Below, piece after piece: positions 17,827-25,497 of a stretch of 64,000 bases of DNA (position 1 is the first letter of the stretch; each line of letters starts with the position of its first letter). Location: contig NZ_JABBFX010000001.1 of assembly GCF_012927085.1 (NCBI RefSeq), positions 1,984,001 to 2,048,000 on the forward strand, written 5' to 3'. Source of the DNA: Ramlibacter agri. Its GTDB lineage: Bacteria; Pseudomonadota; Gammaproteobacteria; Burkholderiales; Burkholderiaceae_C. The translations under genes and the position numbers were made by a program. Under the pieces are notes generated by a model, which saw nothing but the letters and a program-made list of their open reading frames with translations, searched no databases and was not told the DNA's origin.

Positions 17827-17929
17827 GCCGGAAGATGGCATATCGACGAGCGTGATGCGATCGAAGCATCCCGGGCAAACCCGGGGATGCGGGAAACGAA
17901 TCGCGAATCGCCACGCGCCATCTTCCGGC
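17827..17929. promoter_or_regulatory. Widely spaced perfect inverted repeat with a hairpin between its arms
   Basis: GCCGGAAGATGGC at 17827-17839 recurs as its exact reverse complement at 17917-17929, 90 bases centre to centre. Between them lies an imperfect stem (17866-17890, GCATCCCGGG against CCCGGGGATGC with one bulge) and a tandem GAATCGC pair (17898-17911). All of this fits in the divergent promoter region of the Bug (17780) and SDR (17987) genes. Paired distant operators permitting looping would look like this; the binding protein is not known. Confidence 0.45.
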
Positions 17930-17986
17930 CGGGGGAGCCGCTTCCTAAAGTGCGTCGCCATCGACACCCCATGCAGAGGAAGCCCC

Positions 17987-18748
17987 ATGACTGATCGACT
18001 CAAGGCGCTGGTGACAGGCGGCGCCACCGGCATCGGCCGCAGCGCCGTGCTGGCCCTGGCCCGTGCCGGCTACGACGTGGCCATCAACTACGCGTCCAGC
18101 GCCAAGGCGGCGCAGGAGACCGCGGCGGAAGCCGAGCGGCTCGGCGCACGCACGCTGCTGCTCCAGTGCGACGTCAGCGACGAAGCCGCCGTGCGCGCGA
18201 TGCTGAAGCAGGTGGACGAGGCCTTCGGCCGCCTCGACGCCCTGGTCAACAACGCCGGCACCACGGCCAAGTGGAAGGTGAAGGACCTGGAGAGCCTGGA
18301 CCTGGCCGAATGGGACCGCACCTTCGCGGTCAACGTGCGCGGGCTGTTCCAGGTGACGCGCGCCGCAGTGCCGCTGCTGAAGAAGGGCCGCAACCCGGCA
18401 ATCGTCAACACCGCCAGCATCGTCGGCCTGCGGCCCGGCCCGCAACCGCTGCCCTATGCGGCCAGCAAGGCGGCGGTGGTGAACCTCACCAAGACGCTCG
18501 CCTGGAACCTGGGCCCCGAGATCCGCGTGAACGCGGTCGCGCCGGGCTGGATGGAAGGCGACTGGATGCAGCGCATGCTGGGCGACAAGTACGAGGACCT
18601 CATGGGCAAGCGCGCCAAGCTGACGCCGCTGAAGCGCTGCGTCACCGCGGACGACGTCGCCGAAACGATGCTGACCCTGCTGCAGGCCAACCGCTTCGTC
18701 ACCGGCGAAATCGTGGTCATCGACGGCGGCTTCACCAGCTCCACCTGA
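17987..18748 (+). CDS. SDR-family NAD(P)-dependent oxidoreductase
   Basis: 253 residues, classical short-chain dehydrogenase. Cofactor motif 'VTGGATGIGRS' (T10-G17), 'NNAG', catalytic Ser144 ('NTASIVG'), Tyr157 and Lys161 ('PYAASKAAV') are all intact, and the C-terminus 'GEIVVIDGGF' is standard. It oxidises or reduces a hydroxyl/keto group. AGAGGAAG precedes the ATG at 17987. It is followed 11 bases later by an acyl/aryl-AMP ligase and so probably acts on a CoA-activated or hydroxy-aromatic intermediate; FabG-type fatty acid synthesis is unlikely in this context. Confidence 0.92.
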   Translation: MTDRLKALVTGGATGIGRSAVLALARAGYDVAINYASSAKAAQETAAEAERLGARTLLLQCDVSDEAAVRAMLKQVDEAFGRLDALVNNAGTTAKWKVKDLESLDLAEWDRTFAVNVRGLFQVTRAAVPLLKKGRNPAIVNTASIVGLRPGPQPLPYAASKAAVVNLTKTLAWNLGPEIRVNAVAPGWMEGDWMQRMLGDKYEDLMGKRAKLTPLKRCVTADDVAETMLTLLQANRFVTGEIVVIDGGFTSST

Positions 18749-18759
18749 GGAGGGAACGC

Positions 18760-20397
18760 ATGCTCGAAGGCTTCGTTCCCTTCCCGCCGGAGTACGCCGC
18801 GCGCTATCGCGCCCAGGGCTACTGGCAGGACCACACCTTGGCGCAGGAGTTTGCCGGCGTCTTCCAGCGCTTCGCGTCGCGCACGGCGCTGGTCGACGGC
18901 GAGCGCCGCTACAGCTACGCCGACCTCGACCGGCTCTCGACCAACCTCGCGCTGAACCTGCTGGAGCTGGGCCTGCGGCCGCTGGACCGCGTGGTGCCCA
19001 CGCTGCCCAACGTTGCCGAGTTCGTGATCCTCTACTTCGCGCTGCAGAAGATCGGCGCCATCCCGATCGCGGCGCTGGTGACGCACCGCTTCGCCGAGAT
19101 CAACCAGTTCGTGCAGCTGGCGCAGGCGCGCTGCTGCGTGTACCCGCAGCGTTCGGGCGATTTCGAGTTCGGGCCGATGATCGAGCGCGTGCAGGCCGGC
19201 CACCCGGGGCTGCAACTGCGCCTGGTGCTGGGCACGCCCGGGCCGGGCGAGCACTCGCTGGTGGAGTTGATCGAGCGGCAGGCCCGCCTGCCGGCCAGTG
19301 CGCTGGCCGAACTGGATTTCGCGGCCACCGATCCCTGCATCTTCCAGCTCTCGGGCGGCACCACCGGCATCCCCAAGCTGATCCCGCGCACGCACAACGA
19401 CTACGCCTACAACTCCAAGGTGGCCTCGGACGTGGCCGGTGTCGACGCCGAGTCGGTGCTGCTGCTGGTGCTGCCGATCGCGCACAACCTGCCGCTGGCC
19501 TGCCCCGGCATCCAGGGCTTCCTGTTCCAGGGCGGCACCGTGGTGCTGCACGCGAACACGCGGCCGGAGCAGATGCTGGCGCTGGTGCAGAAGCACCGCA
19601 TCACGCACATCAAGGTGGTGCCCGCGCTGCTGATCCGGCTGATCAACGACGCGGCGATCACGCAGTTCGACCTCTCCTCGGTGCGCCAGATCCAGAGCGG
19701 CGGCCAGCGCATGCAGCCGGAGGTGCGCCTGCGCACGCGCCAGCTGTTCCGCAATGCCTTCGTGCAGGAGAACTTCGGCATGAGCGAAGGCCTGCTGATG
19801 TTCGTCCGCGCCGGCGACCCGGACGAGGTGCAGCTGGAAACCTGCGGCCGCCCGGTGTGCGCGGACGACGAGGTGCGGCTGATCGACGACGAGGGCGCCG
19901 AGGTGCCCGAGGGCGAAGTGGGCGAACTCGCCTGCCGCGGCCCTTACACCTTGCGCGGCTACTACGGCGTGCCGGAGTACAACGCGCGGCAGTTCACCGC
20001 CGACGGCTTCTACCGCTCCGGCGACCTGATGCGCCGGCACGCCAGCGGCAACTACGTGGTCGAAGGCCGCAAGAAGGACTTGATCAACCGCGGCGGCGAG
20101 AAGATCAGCGCGGAGGAAGTCGAGAACCTGATCCTCATGCACCCGTCGGTGCAGAACGTCGCCTGCGTGCCCATGCCCGATGCAGCCATGGGCGAAAAGA
20201 TGTGCGCCTGCGTGATCCCGCGGCCCGGCGCCGCTCTCACGCTCACCGACCTGGTCGGCTTCCTGCAGACCAAGGAGATTGCCCGCTTCAAGCTGCCCGA
20301 GCGGCTGGAGCTGCTGGCCGACTTCCCGGTGTCCACCTTCGGCAAGGTCTCCAAGAAGGCCCTGGTCGAAATGGTGGCCGCGCGGCTGGCCGCCTGA
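18760..20397 (+). CDS. AMP-binding acyl/aryl-CoA ligase, EntE/DhbE-like
   Basis: 545 residues of the ANL adenylating superfamily. The P-loop-like 'LSGGTTGIPKLIPRTHNDY' (about 199-217), the A5-type 'NFGMSEG', 'YRSGDL' and the hinge/A8 'KDLINRGGEKIS' segments are all present, with the C-terminal lysine in 'STFGKVSKKAL'. The N-terminus 'FPPEYAARYRAQGYWQDHTL' is close to 2,3-dihydroxybenzoate-AMP ligases. No carrier-protein or NRPS genes adjoin it, so activation of a hydroxybenzoate for catabolism fits better than siderophore synthesis. AGGAGGGAA lies upstream of the ATG. Confidence 0.9.
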   Translation: MLEGFVPFPPEYAARYRAQGYWQDHTLAQEFAGVFQRFASRTALVDGERRYSYADLDRLSTNLALNLLELGLRPLDRVVPTLPNVAEFVILYFALQKIGAIPIAALVTHRFAEINQFVQLAQARCCVYPQRSGDFEFGPMIERVQAGHPGLQLRLVLGTPGPGEHSLVELIERQARLPASALAELDFAATDPCIFQLSGGTTGIPKLIPRTHNDYAYNSKVASDVAGVDAESVLLLVLPIAHNLPLACPGIQGFLFQGGTVVLHANTRPEQMLALVQKHRITHIKVVPALLIRLINDAAITQFDLSSVRQIQSGGQRMQPEVRLRTRQLFRNAFVQENFGMSEGLLMFVRAGDPDEVQLETCGRPVCADDEVRLIDDEGAEVPEGEVGELACRGPYTLRGYYGVPEYNARQFTADGFYRSGDLMRRHASGNYVVEGRKKDLINRGGEKISAEEVENLILMHPSVQNVACVPMPDAAMGEKMCACVIPRPGAALTLTDLVGFLQTKEIARFKLPERLELLADFPVSTFGKVSKKALVEMVAARLAA

Positions 20398-20416
20398 ACC
20401 CACGAAGGAACAAGAC

Positions 20417-21259
20417 ATGCGCATCATCGACTTGCATTGCTATCCCGGCACCCAGCGCTGGATTGACTCCCAAGGGCCTTATCCGGCCGAACTCGCGCGC
20501 TACTGGAAGCGCGAGTGGGTGGCGAAGTCCGAGGAGGACGTGATCGCCGAATTCACCGGCGCCGGCGTCGAAGCCTGCCTGGTCGCCCTGGACCTGGAAA
20601 CCACGGTGGCCACCGTGCCCTGCGACAACGACTACGTGCACGGCATGTGGCAGCGGCATCCCGAGCGCATCCGCCAGTGCTGGGGCGCGGTGGAGCCGGC
20701 CAAGGGCGAGATCGCGATCCGGCAGGTGCGGCACGCGGTGAAGGAGCTGGGCTTCATCGGCTTCCACTTCCATCCCATCATGCAGCACTTCGCGGTCAAC
20801 GACCGCCGCTACTACCCGCTGTTCGAGGAGATCAACGCGCTGGGCGCGGCGGTGATGGTCGACGTCGGCACCACCGGCATGGGCGCCGGCATGCCGGGCG
20901 GCAACGGCGCGCGCATCCGCCATGCGCATCCTTCGTCCATCGACGACCTCGCCGCCGATTTCCCCAAGCTGAAGATCATCATGGCCCACCCGGGCTGGCC
21001 CTGGGTGGAAGAGACCACGGCGGTGGCGCTGCACAAGGGCAACGTGTACTGGGAGATGTCGGGCTGGGCGCCCAAGCACTTCCCCGGCAACCTGAAGGTG
21101 GACATCCGCGGGCGGCTGCAGGACAAGATCATGTTCGGCAGCGACTACCCGAGCCTGCCTTACGAACGCATCTTCCGCGAATGGTCGGAGCTGGGCTACA
21201 GCGACGACGTGATGCACAAGGTGATGCACGGCAACGCGGAACGCGTCCTCGGCCTCTGA
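20417..21259 (+). CDS. Amidohydrolase_2-family protein with altered metal site
   Basis: 280 residues of the PF04909 TIM-barrel family. The C-terminal 'MAHPGWPW' (His191) and 'MFGSDYPSLPYERIF' (Asp243) are canonical. However, the first motif reads 'IDLHCYPG' (His7, Tyr9) instead of HxH, and the strand that usually carries a histidine reads 'VMVDVGTTGMGAGMPGG' (Asp149 in the normal His place). The enzyme may therefore bind its metal differently or act without one. It starts 19 bases after the ligase (AAGGA upstream) and would process the same substrate, by decarboxylation or hydrolysis. Confidence 0.85.
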   Translation: MRIIDLHCYPGTQRWIDSQGPYPAELARYWKREWVAKSEEDVIAEFTGAGVEACLVALDLETTVATVPCDNDYVHGMWQRHPERIRQCWGAVEPAKGEIAIRQVRHAVKELGFIGFHFHPIMQHFAVNDRRYYPLFEEINALGAAVMVDVGTTGMGAGMPGGNGARIRHAHPSSIDDLAADFPKLKIIMAHPGWPWVEETTAVALHKGNVYWEMSGWAPKHFPGNLKVDIRGRLQDKIMFGSDYPSLPYERIFREWSELGYSDDVMHKVMHGNAERVLGL

Positions 21260-21287
21260 AGTTCAAGAAGCACCAACTGGAGACAAC

Positions 21288-22904
21288 ATGAAGAAGACCA
21301 TCTGGGTCGGCTTGCTCGCGCTCGCCGCGGGCCTCGCCTCGTGTGGCGGCAGCAGCGGCGACGGCGCGTATTCGGCATCGCAGGATCTCTTGCAGGTCAC
21401 GGGAGGGCAGGTGGCTGCGGCCGCCGAGTCCACGGCCGCGATCCGCGTGTTCAAGGGCCTTCCCTTCGCGGCGCCGCCGGTGGGCGCGCTGCGCTGGAAG
21501 GCGCCGCAGCCCGTGGCGGCCTGGACCGGCGTGCGCCACGCCGACAGCTTCTCCGCGTCCTGCGTCAACGGCAACCGTCCGGCCGGCAAGCCGGGCGCCA
21601 TCCTCTACCAGGCGACCGAAACCCAGAGCGAGGATTGCCTCTACCTGAACGTGTGGACCGGCGCGGCGGCCGGCGCCCAGGAAAAGCGGCCGGTGATGAT
21701 GCTGCTGTACGGCGGCGGCTACCAGCTCGGTTCCGGCTCGCTGCCCAACTACGATGGCCGCGGCCTCGCGAGCAAGGGCGCCGTGGTCGTCACCATGAAC
21801 TACCGCGTGGGCGCGCTCGGCTTCCTGGCGCATCCGGAGCTCACGGCCGAAGCCGGCCATTCCGGCAACTACGCGCTGATGGACGCGATCGCCGCGCTGC
21901 AATGGATCCAGGCCAACATCGCCAGCTTCGGCGGCGACCCGAAGCGGGTGACGGTCTACAGCGAATCGGCCGGTGCCGGCATGGCCAACGTGCTGCTCGC
22001 TTCGGCCAAGGCGGGCGGGCTGTTCCATCGCATGGTGCTCGAAAGCCTGGGGACGATGCCGGCGGGCGCCCCGAACACCACGCTGGCGCAGGCGGAAACA
22101 GCGGGGACGGCCTTCGGCAATGCCCTCGGCGCGACCACGCTCTCGGCTTTGCGCGCCAAGTCCGCCCAGGAGATCATGGCCGCCACCTTCGCGCCGACGC
22201 CGATCGTCGACGGCGACGTGCTCACGGACCAGATCGACCTGCTGTTCGCGCGCAAGCAGTTCAACGACGTGCCGCTGCTGCTCGGATGGAACGCCGACGA
22301 GGCGACGCCGTATCCGGCATTCGCCACGACGCTGGCTGGCTATGACGCCGCCGCGAATACGAAGTACGGCAGCATGGCCGCTCAGTTCAAGTCCGTCTAC
22401 CCGGCGGCCAGCGACGCCGACGTGCTCGCGATGGCCTACGCGCCGATGCGCGACAGCGTGTTCGCGTGGCAGCCCTGGACGATCGCCCGTGCCCATGCTG
22501 CGCTCGGCAAGTCGGCGACCTGGCTGTACTTCTTCACGCGCCGCCCGGCCTACTTTGCGGACCAGCACTTCACCGAGCAGGACCCGCCTTCGAAGTACGG
22601 TGCGCACCATTCGCTGGAGCAGGTCTACTTCTACAACAACCTGGCCCGCAGCGCGCCGATGCGCAACTACACGGACGTCGATCGCCAGATCGCCGATGCC
22701 GCATCCTCCTACCTGGTCAACTTCGCCAGCACCGGCAACCCCAACGGCGGCTCGCTGCCTGCCTGGCCGGCCTTCACGGGTCCGGCCAGCCAGACGATGG
22801 AGATCGGCGACACGATCGCGCCGACGGCGGTGCCGTTCCGGCCCGCGCTCGACTTCTTCGACCAGTTCTATACGCAGCAACTGGGCCGGCCACTGCCGTT
22901 CTGA
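21288..22904 (+). CDS. Type-B carboxylesterase, putative lipoprotein
   Basis: 538 residues. The N-terminal signal ends in a lipobox ('LASC', Cys19) followed by a Gly/Ser linker, so the protein is probably anchored to the outer membrane. The alpha/beta-hydrolase domain shows 'EDCLYLNVWT', the oxyanion segment 'LLYGGGYQLGSGS', the nucleophile elbow 'VYSESAGAG' with Ser227 (Ser in place of the common first Gly), and the histidine region 'KYGAHHSLEQVYF'. Such enzymes cut carboxylic esters. In this operon it could release an aromatic acid from an ester before uptake. Confidence 0.88.
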   Translation: MKKTIWVGLLALAAGLASCGGSSGDGAYSASQDLLQVTGGQVAAAAESTAAIRVFKGLPFAAPPVGALRWKAPQPVAAWTGVRHADSFSASCVNGNRPAGKPGAILYQATETQSEDCLYLNVWTGAAAGAQEKRPVMMLLYGGGYQLGSGSLPNYDGRGLASKGAVVVTMNYRVGALGFLAHPELTAEAGHSGNYALMDAIAALQWIQANIASFGGDPKRVTVYSESAGAGMANVLLASAKAGGLFHRMVLESLGTMPAGAPNTTLAQAETAGTAFGNALGATTLSALRAKSAQEIMAATFAPTPIVDGDVLTDQIDLLFARKQFNDVPLLLGWNADEATPYPAFATTLAGYDAAANTKYGSMAAQFKSVYPAASDADVLAMAYAPMRDSVFAWQPWTIARAHAALGKSATWLYFFTRRPAYFADQHFTEQDPPSKYGAHHSLEQVYFYNNLARSAPMRNYTDVDRQIADAASSYLVNFASTGNPNGGSLPAWPAFTGPASQTMEIGDTIAPTAVPFRPALDFFDQFYTQQLGRPLPF

Positions 22905-22910
22905 GAAACC

Positions 22911-24119
22911 ATGAAGACTGCTTTCCTGTGCGACGGCGTGCGCACGCCGATCGGCCGCTACGGCGGCGCCTTGTCCGGCATCCGCACCGACGACCTGGGC
23001 GCCTTGCCCTTGCAGGCCTTGCTGGCGCGCCATCCCGAGCTCGACCCGGGCCGGATCGAGGAGGTGTACTCCGGCTGCGTGAACCAGGCCGGCGAGGACA
23101 ACCGCAACGTGGCGCGCATGAGCGCGCTGCTCGCGGGCCTGCCGGTCACGGTGGCCGCGGCCACGGTCAACCGCCTGTGCGGTTCCGGCCTGGAGGCGAT
23201 CGCCAGCGCCGCGCGTGGCATCGCCGCAGGGCACCTGAACCTGGCGATCGCGGGCGGCGTGGAGAGCATGAGCCGCGCGCCCTTCGTGCTGCCCAAGGCG
23301 ACGTCCGCGTTCTCGCGGCATGCGGAGGTGCATGACACGACGATCGGCTGGCGCTTCGTCAACCCGCGCATGGAGCAGTTGTACGGCACCGATGCGATGG
23401 GTGAGACGGCGGAGAACGTGGCGCAGGAGCATGGCATCTCGCGCGCCGACCAGGACGCGTTCGCCTTGCGCAGCCAGCAGCGGGCCGCTCGCGCGCAGGT
23501 GGCCGGATGGCTGGCGGAGGAGATCGTCCCCCTGGACGCGCCCGGCGGCCGCAAGGGCGAACTGGTGCGCGTGAGCGAGGACGAACATCCGCGCGCCGAC
23601 ACCACGCTGGAATCGCTGGCGCGCTTGCGGCCGGCCTTCCGCAGCGGCGGCACGGTGACGGCGGGTAATTCCTCGGGCGTCAACGATGGCGCCGCGGCCC
23701 TGTTGCTGGCGAGCGAAGCGGGCGCGGCGCGCGCCGGCCTGCAACCTGCCGCCCGTGTCCTGGGCGTCGCCACTGCCGGCGTGGCGCCGCGGGTGATGGG
23801 CATCGGACCCGTGCCCGCGGTGCAGAAACTGCTGGAGCAGACGCGGCTGGCGATCGGCGATTTCGACGTCGTGGAGTTGAACGAAGCCTTTGCCGCGCAA
23901 GGGCTGGCCGTGATGCGCGCGCTGGGCCTGCCGGACGACGCCGACCATGTGAATCCCAATGGCGGCGCGATCGCTTTCGGGCACCCGCTGGGCATGTCGG
24001 GCGTGCGGTTGGCCCTCACGGCGCTGCGGCAGTTGCAGCGCACGGGCGGCAAGCGCGCGCTGTGCACGATGTGCATCGGCGTGGGCCAGGGCATCGCGCT
24101 GGCGATCGAGCGGGTGTGA
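22911..24119 (+). CDS. pcaF: 3-oxoadipyl-CoA thiolase, PcaF/PaaJ-like
   Basis: 402 residues, aligning end to end with E. coli PaaJ from memory: 'CDGVRTPIGRYGGALS', 'NQAGEDNRNVARM', 'NRLCGSGLEAI', 'RAPFVLPKA', 'DTTIGWRFVNP' and 'CTMCIGVGQGIA'. Catalytic Cys90, His358 and Cys388 are intact. The enzyme thiolytically splits 3-oxoadipyl-CoA (or the dehydrosuberyl-CoA of the phenylacetate route) into acetyl-CoA and succinyl-CoA. No PcaIJ or paa genes adjoin it, so it may be an accessory copy serving this CoA-dependent aromatic cluster. The gap to the esterase is six bases. Confidence 0.9.
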   Translation: MKTAFLCDGVRTPIGRYGGALSGIRTDDLGALPLQALLARHPELDPGRIEEVYSGCVNQAGEDNRNVARMSALLAGLPVTVAAATVNRLCGSGLEAIASAARGIAAGHLNLAIAGGVESMSRAPFVLPKATSAFSRHAEVHDTTIGWRFVNPRMEQLYGTDAMGETAENVAQEHGISRADQDAFALRSQQRAARAQVAGWLAEEIVPLDAPGGRKGELVRVSEDEHPRADTTLESLARLRPAFRSGGTVTAGNSSGVNDGAAALLLASEAGAARAGLQPAARVLGVATAGVAPRVMGIGPVPAVQKLLEQTRLAIGDFDVVELNEAFAAQGLAVMRALGLPDDADHVNPNGGAIAFGHPLGMSGVRLALTALRQLQRTGGKRALCTMCIGVGQGIALAIERV

Positions 24120-24880
24120 GCGTGGAAGGCATCCTGCTCGAGGAGCGGCCGGCGCCGGGCGTCGCGCTGCTGCGCCTGCACCGGCCCGCCGTGCTGAACG
24201 CCCTGAATCTCGCCTTGCGCCGGCGGCTGGCGGAAGCTTTCACGCGTCTCGATGCCGACGCCGAGGTCCGCGTGATCGTGCTCGCAGGCAGCGAGCGGGC
24301 CTTCTGCGCGGGCGCCGACCTGCAGGAATACGTGGATGCCGGCCCGATCGAGATCGCCGACCGGAACATGGGCGCGTTGTGGGACGCGATCGCGCGCTGT
24401 TCGAAACCGGTGATCGCGGCGGTTCGCGGCCATGCGCTGGGCGGCGGTTGCGAGCTGGCGATGCATGCGGACATCCTGCTGGCCGGCGAGGGTGCCCGCT
24501 TCGGCCAGCCCGAAGTGCTGATCGGCCTCATGCCTGGCGGCGGCGCCACGCAGCGCCTGGTCCGCGCCGTTGGCAAGTTCCGGGCGATGCGCCTCCTGAT
24601 GTCGGGTGAGCCGTTCACCGCCGAAGCGGCGTTGCAGATGGGACTGGCGAGCGAAGTCGTTCCCGATGCCGAAGTCGAGGTGCGCGCGATCCAGCTGGCC
24701 GCGCAGCTGGCGAAGGGGCCGCAGCATGCGCTTCGCTTCATCAAGCAGGCGGTGATCGAGGGCATGAACCTGCCGTTGCAGCAGGGGCTGGAGTTCGAGC
24801 GCAAGTGCTTCCAGCTCCTCTTCGCCACCGCCGACAAGACCGAAGGCATCCGGGCGCGGCTGGCGAAGAAGAAGGGCTAA
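24116..24880 (+). CDS. Enoyl-CoA hydratase/isomerase family protein
   Basis: About 254 residues from the GTG at 24116, which overlaps the thiolase stop (GTGA); a second GTG lies at 24122. Crotonase motifs are 'GSERAFCAGADLQEY' (first oxyanion-hole strand) and 'GHALGGGCELAMHADI' (second). The 'QPEVLIGLMPGGGATQRL' segment includes the hydratase-type Glu region. It should hydrate or isomerise an enoyl-CoA upstream of the thiolase. The 3' end overlaps the convergent MarR gene by four bases. Confidence 0.9.
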   Translation: MSVEGILLEERPAPGVALLRLHRPAVLNALNLALRRRLAEAFTRLDADAEVRVIVLAGSERAFCAGADLQEYVDAGPIEIADRNMGALWDAIARCSKPVIAAVRGHALGGGCELAMHADILLAGEGARFGQPEVLIGLMPGGGATQRLVRAVGKFRAMRLLMSGEPFTAEAALQMGLASEVVPDAEVEVRAIQLAAQLAKGPQHALRFIKQAVIEGMNLPLQQGLEFERKCFQLLFATADKTEGIRARLAKKKG

Positions 24881-25410
24881 GCGCGGCGAGTCTTCCGTGC
24901 TGCCGGCGCCGCAGGCGCCTCCGGCAACTGCAAGGGCGCCCGGCTCTGCTCGTTGTTCAGGTGCACGAACTTGCGCAGCAGCGCGATGAACAGCTCGCGT
25001 TCATCGGGGTCCAGCGAGTCGAGCAGCTGCGAGCGCATCTCGTGCACGCCGCGCACCAGGCCGTCCAGCAGCTTCTCGCCCGCGGGCGTCAGGTGCAACT
25101 GCAGCTGGCGCCGGTTGGTGGCGACCACGGTGCGCTCCAGCAATCCCTTGCTTTCCAGGCGGGCGGCGGCGGTGGCCGTCGTCGAGGTGTCGAGCGCGAT
25201 GCGCCTGGCGAGGCCGACCTGGTCGATGCCCGGCACCTCGTGGACCATGCGCAGGATGGCGTACTGGATGGGCGTGACGTCGCGCCCGACGTGCTCGTCG
25301 AACATGCCTTGCGCGATCTGGTGCGCGCGGCGGATCAGGTGACCCGGCTGCTCGTACAGGTCTTCCCCCACCTCGCGCTGGACGGCTTTCCTGCCGCTGG
25401 CTGCCTTCAT
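24877..25410 (-). CDS. MarR-family transcriptional regulator
   Basis: 177 residues from the ATG at 25410. Winged helix-turn-helix 'VGLARRIALDTSTTATAAAR' followed by the wing 'NRRQLQLHLTPAG' is typical of MarR/BadR-type regulators that sense aromatic acids or their CoA thioesters. The C-terminal Pro/Ala-rich tail is not part of the domain. It is divergent from the ABC receptor and Rieske genes, and a near-perfect 31-base palindrome sits between them, so autoregulation and control of that pair are likely. Confidence 0.93.
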   Translation of the reverse strand: MKAASGRKAVQREVGEDLYEQPGHLIRRAHQIAQGMFDEHVGRDVTPIQYAILRMVHEVPGIDQVGLARRIALDTSTTATAAARLESKGLLERTVVATNRRQLQLHLTPAGEKLLDGLVRGVHEMRSQLLDSLDPDERELFIALLRKFVHLNNEQSRAPLQLPEAPAAPAARKTRRA

Positions 25411-25454
25411 GCCCGCATTGTCCGGGAAAACACCGAGCCCTCTCGCGTCCCAAT

Positions 25455-25485
25455 ATTCAGTACACTGATTGTCAGTATGCTGAAT
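25455..25485. promoter_or_regulatory. Probable MarR operator, 31-base palindrome
   Basis: The left arm 25455-25468 (ATTCAGTACACTGA) and right arm 25472-25485 (TCAGTATGCTGAAT) are complementary at 12 of 14 positions around TTG. The inner 13 bases, ACTGATTGTCAGT, are fully symmetric. The site lies 45 bases upstream of marR and 12 bases before the ATG of the ABC receptor, so a bound regulator would block both. Confidence 0.7.
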
Positions 25486-25497
25486 GTAGGAGTATCC

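Noticed and set aside
18760-20397. Siderophore biosynthesis ligase (entE)
   Set aside because: No isochorismatase, NRPS or TonB receptor is present; the neighbours are catabolic, so only the fold similarity is kept.
21129-23984. Long minus-strand open frame opposite the esterase and thiolase genes
   Set aside because: Arg/Gly/Ala-rich sequence with no family similarity; the opposite strand encodes textbook esterase and thiolase motifs.
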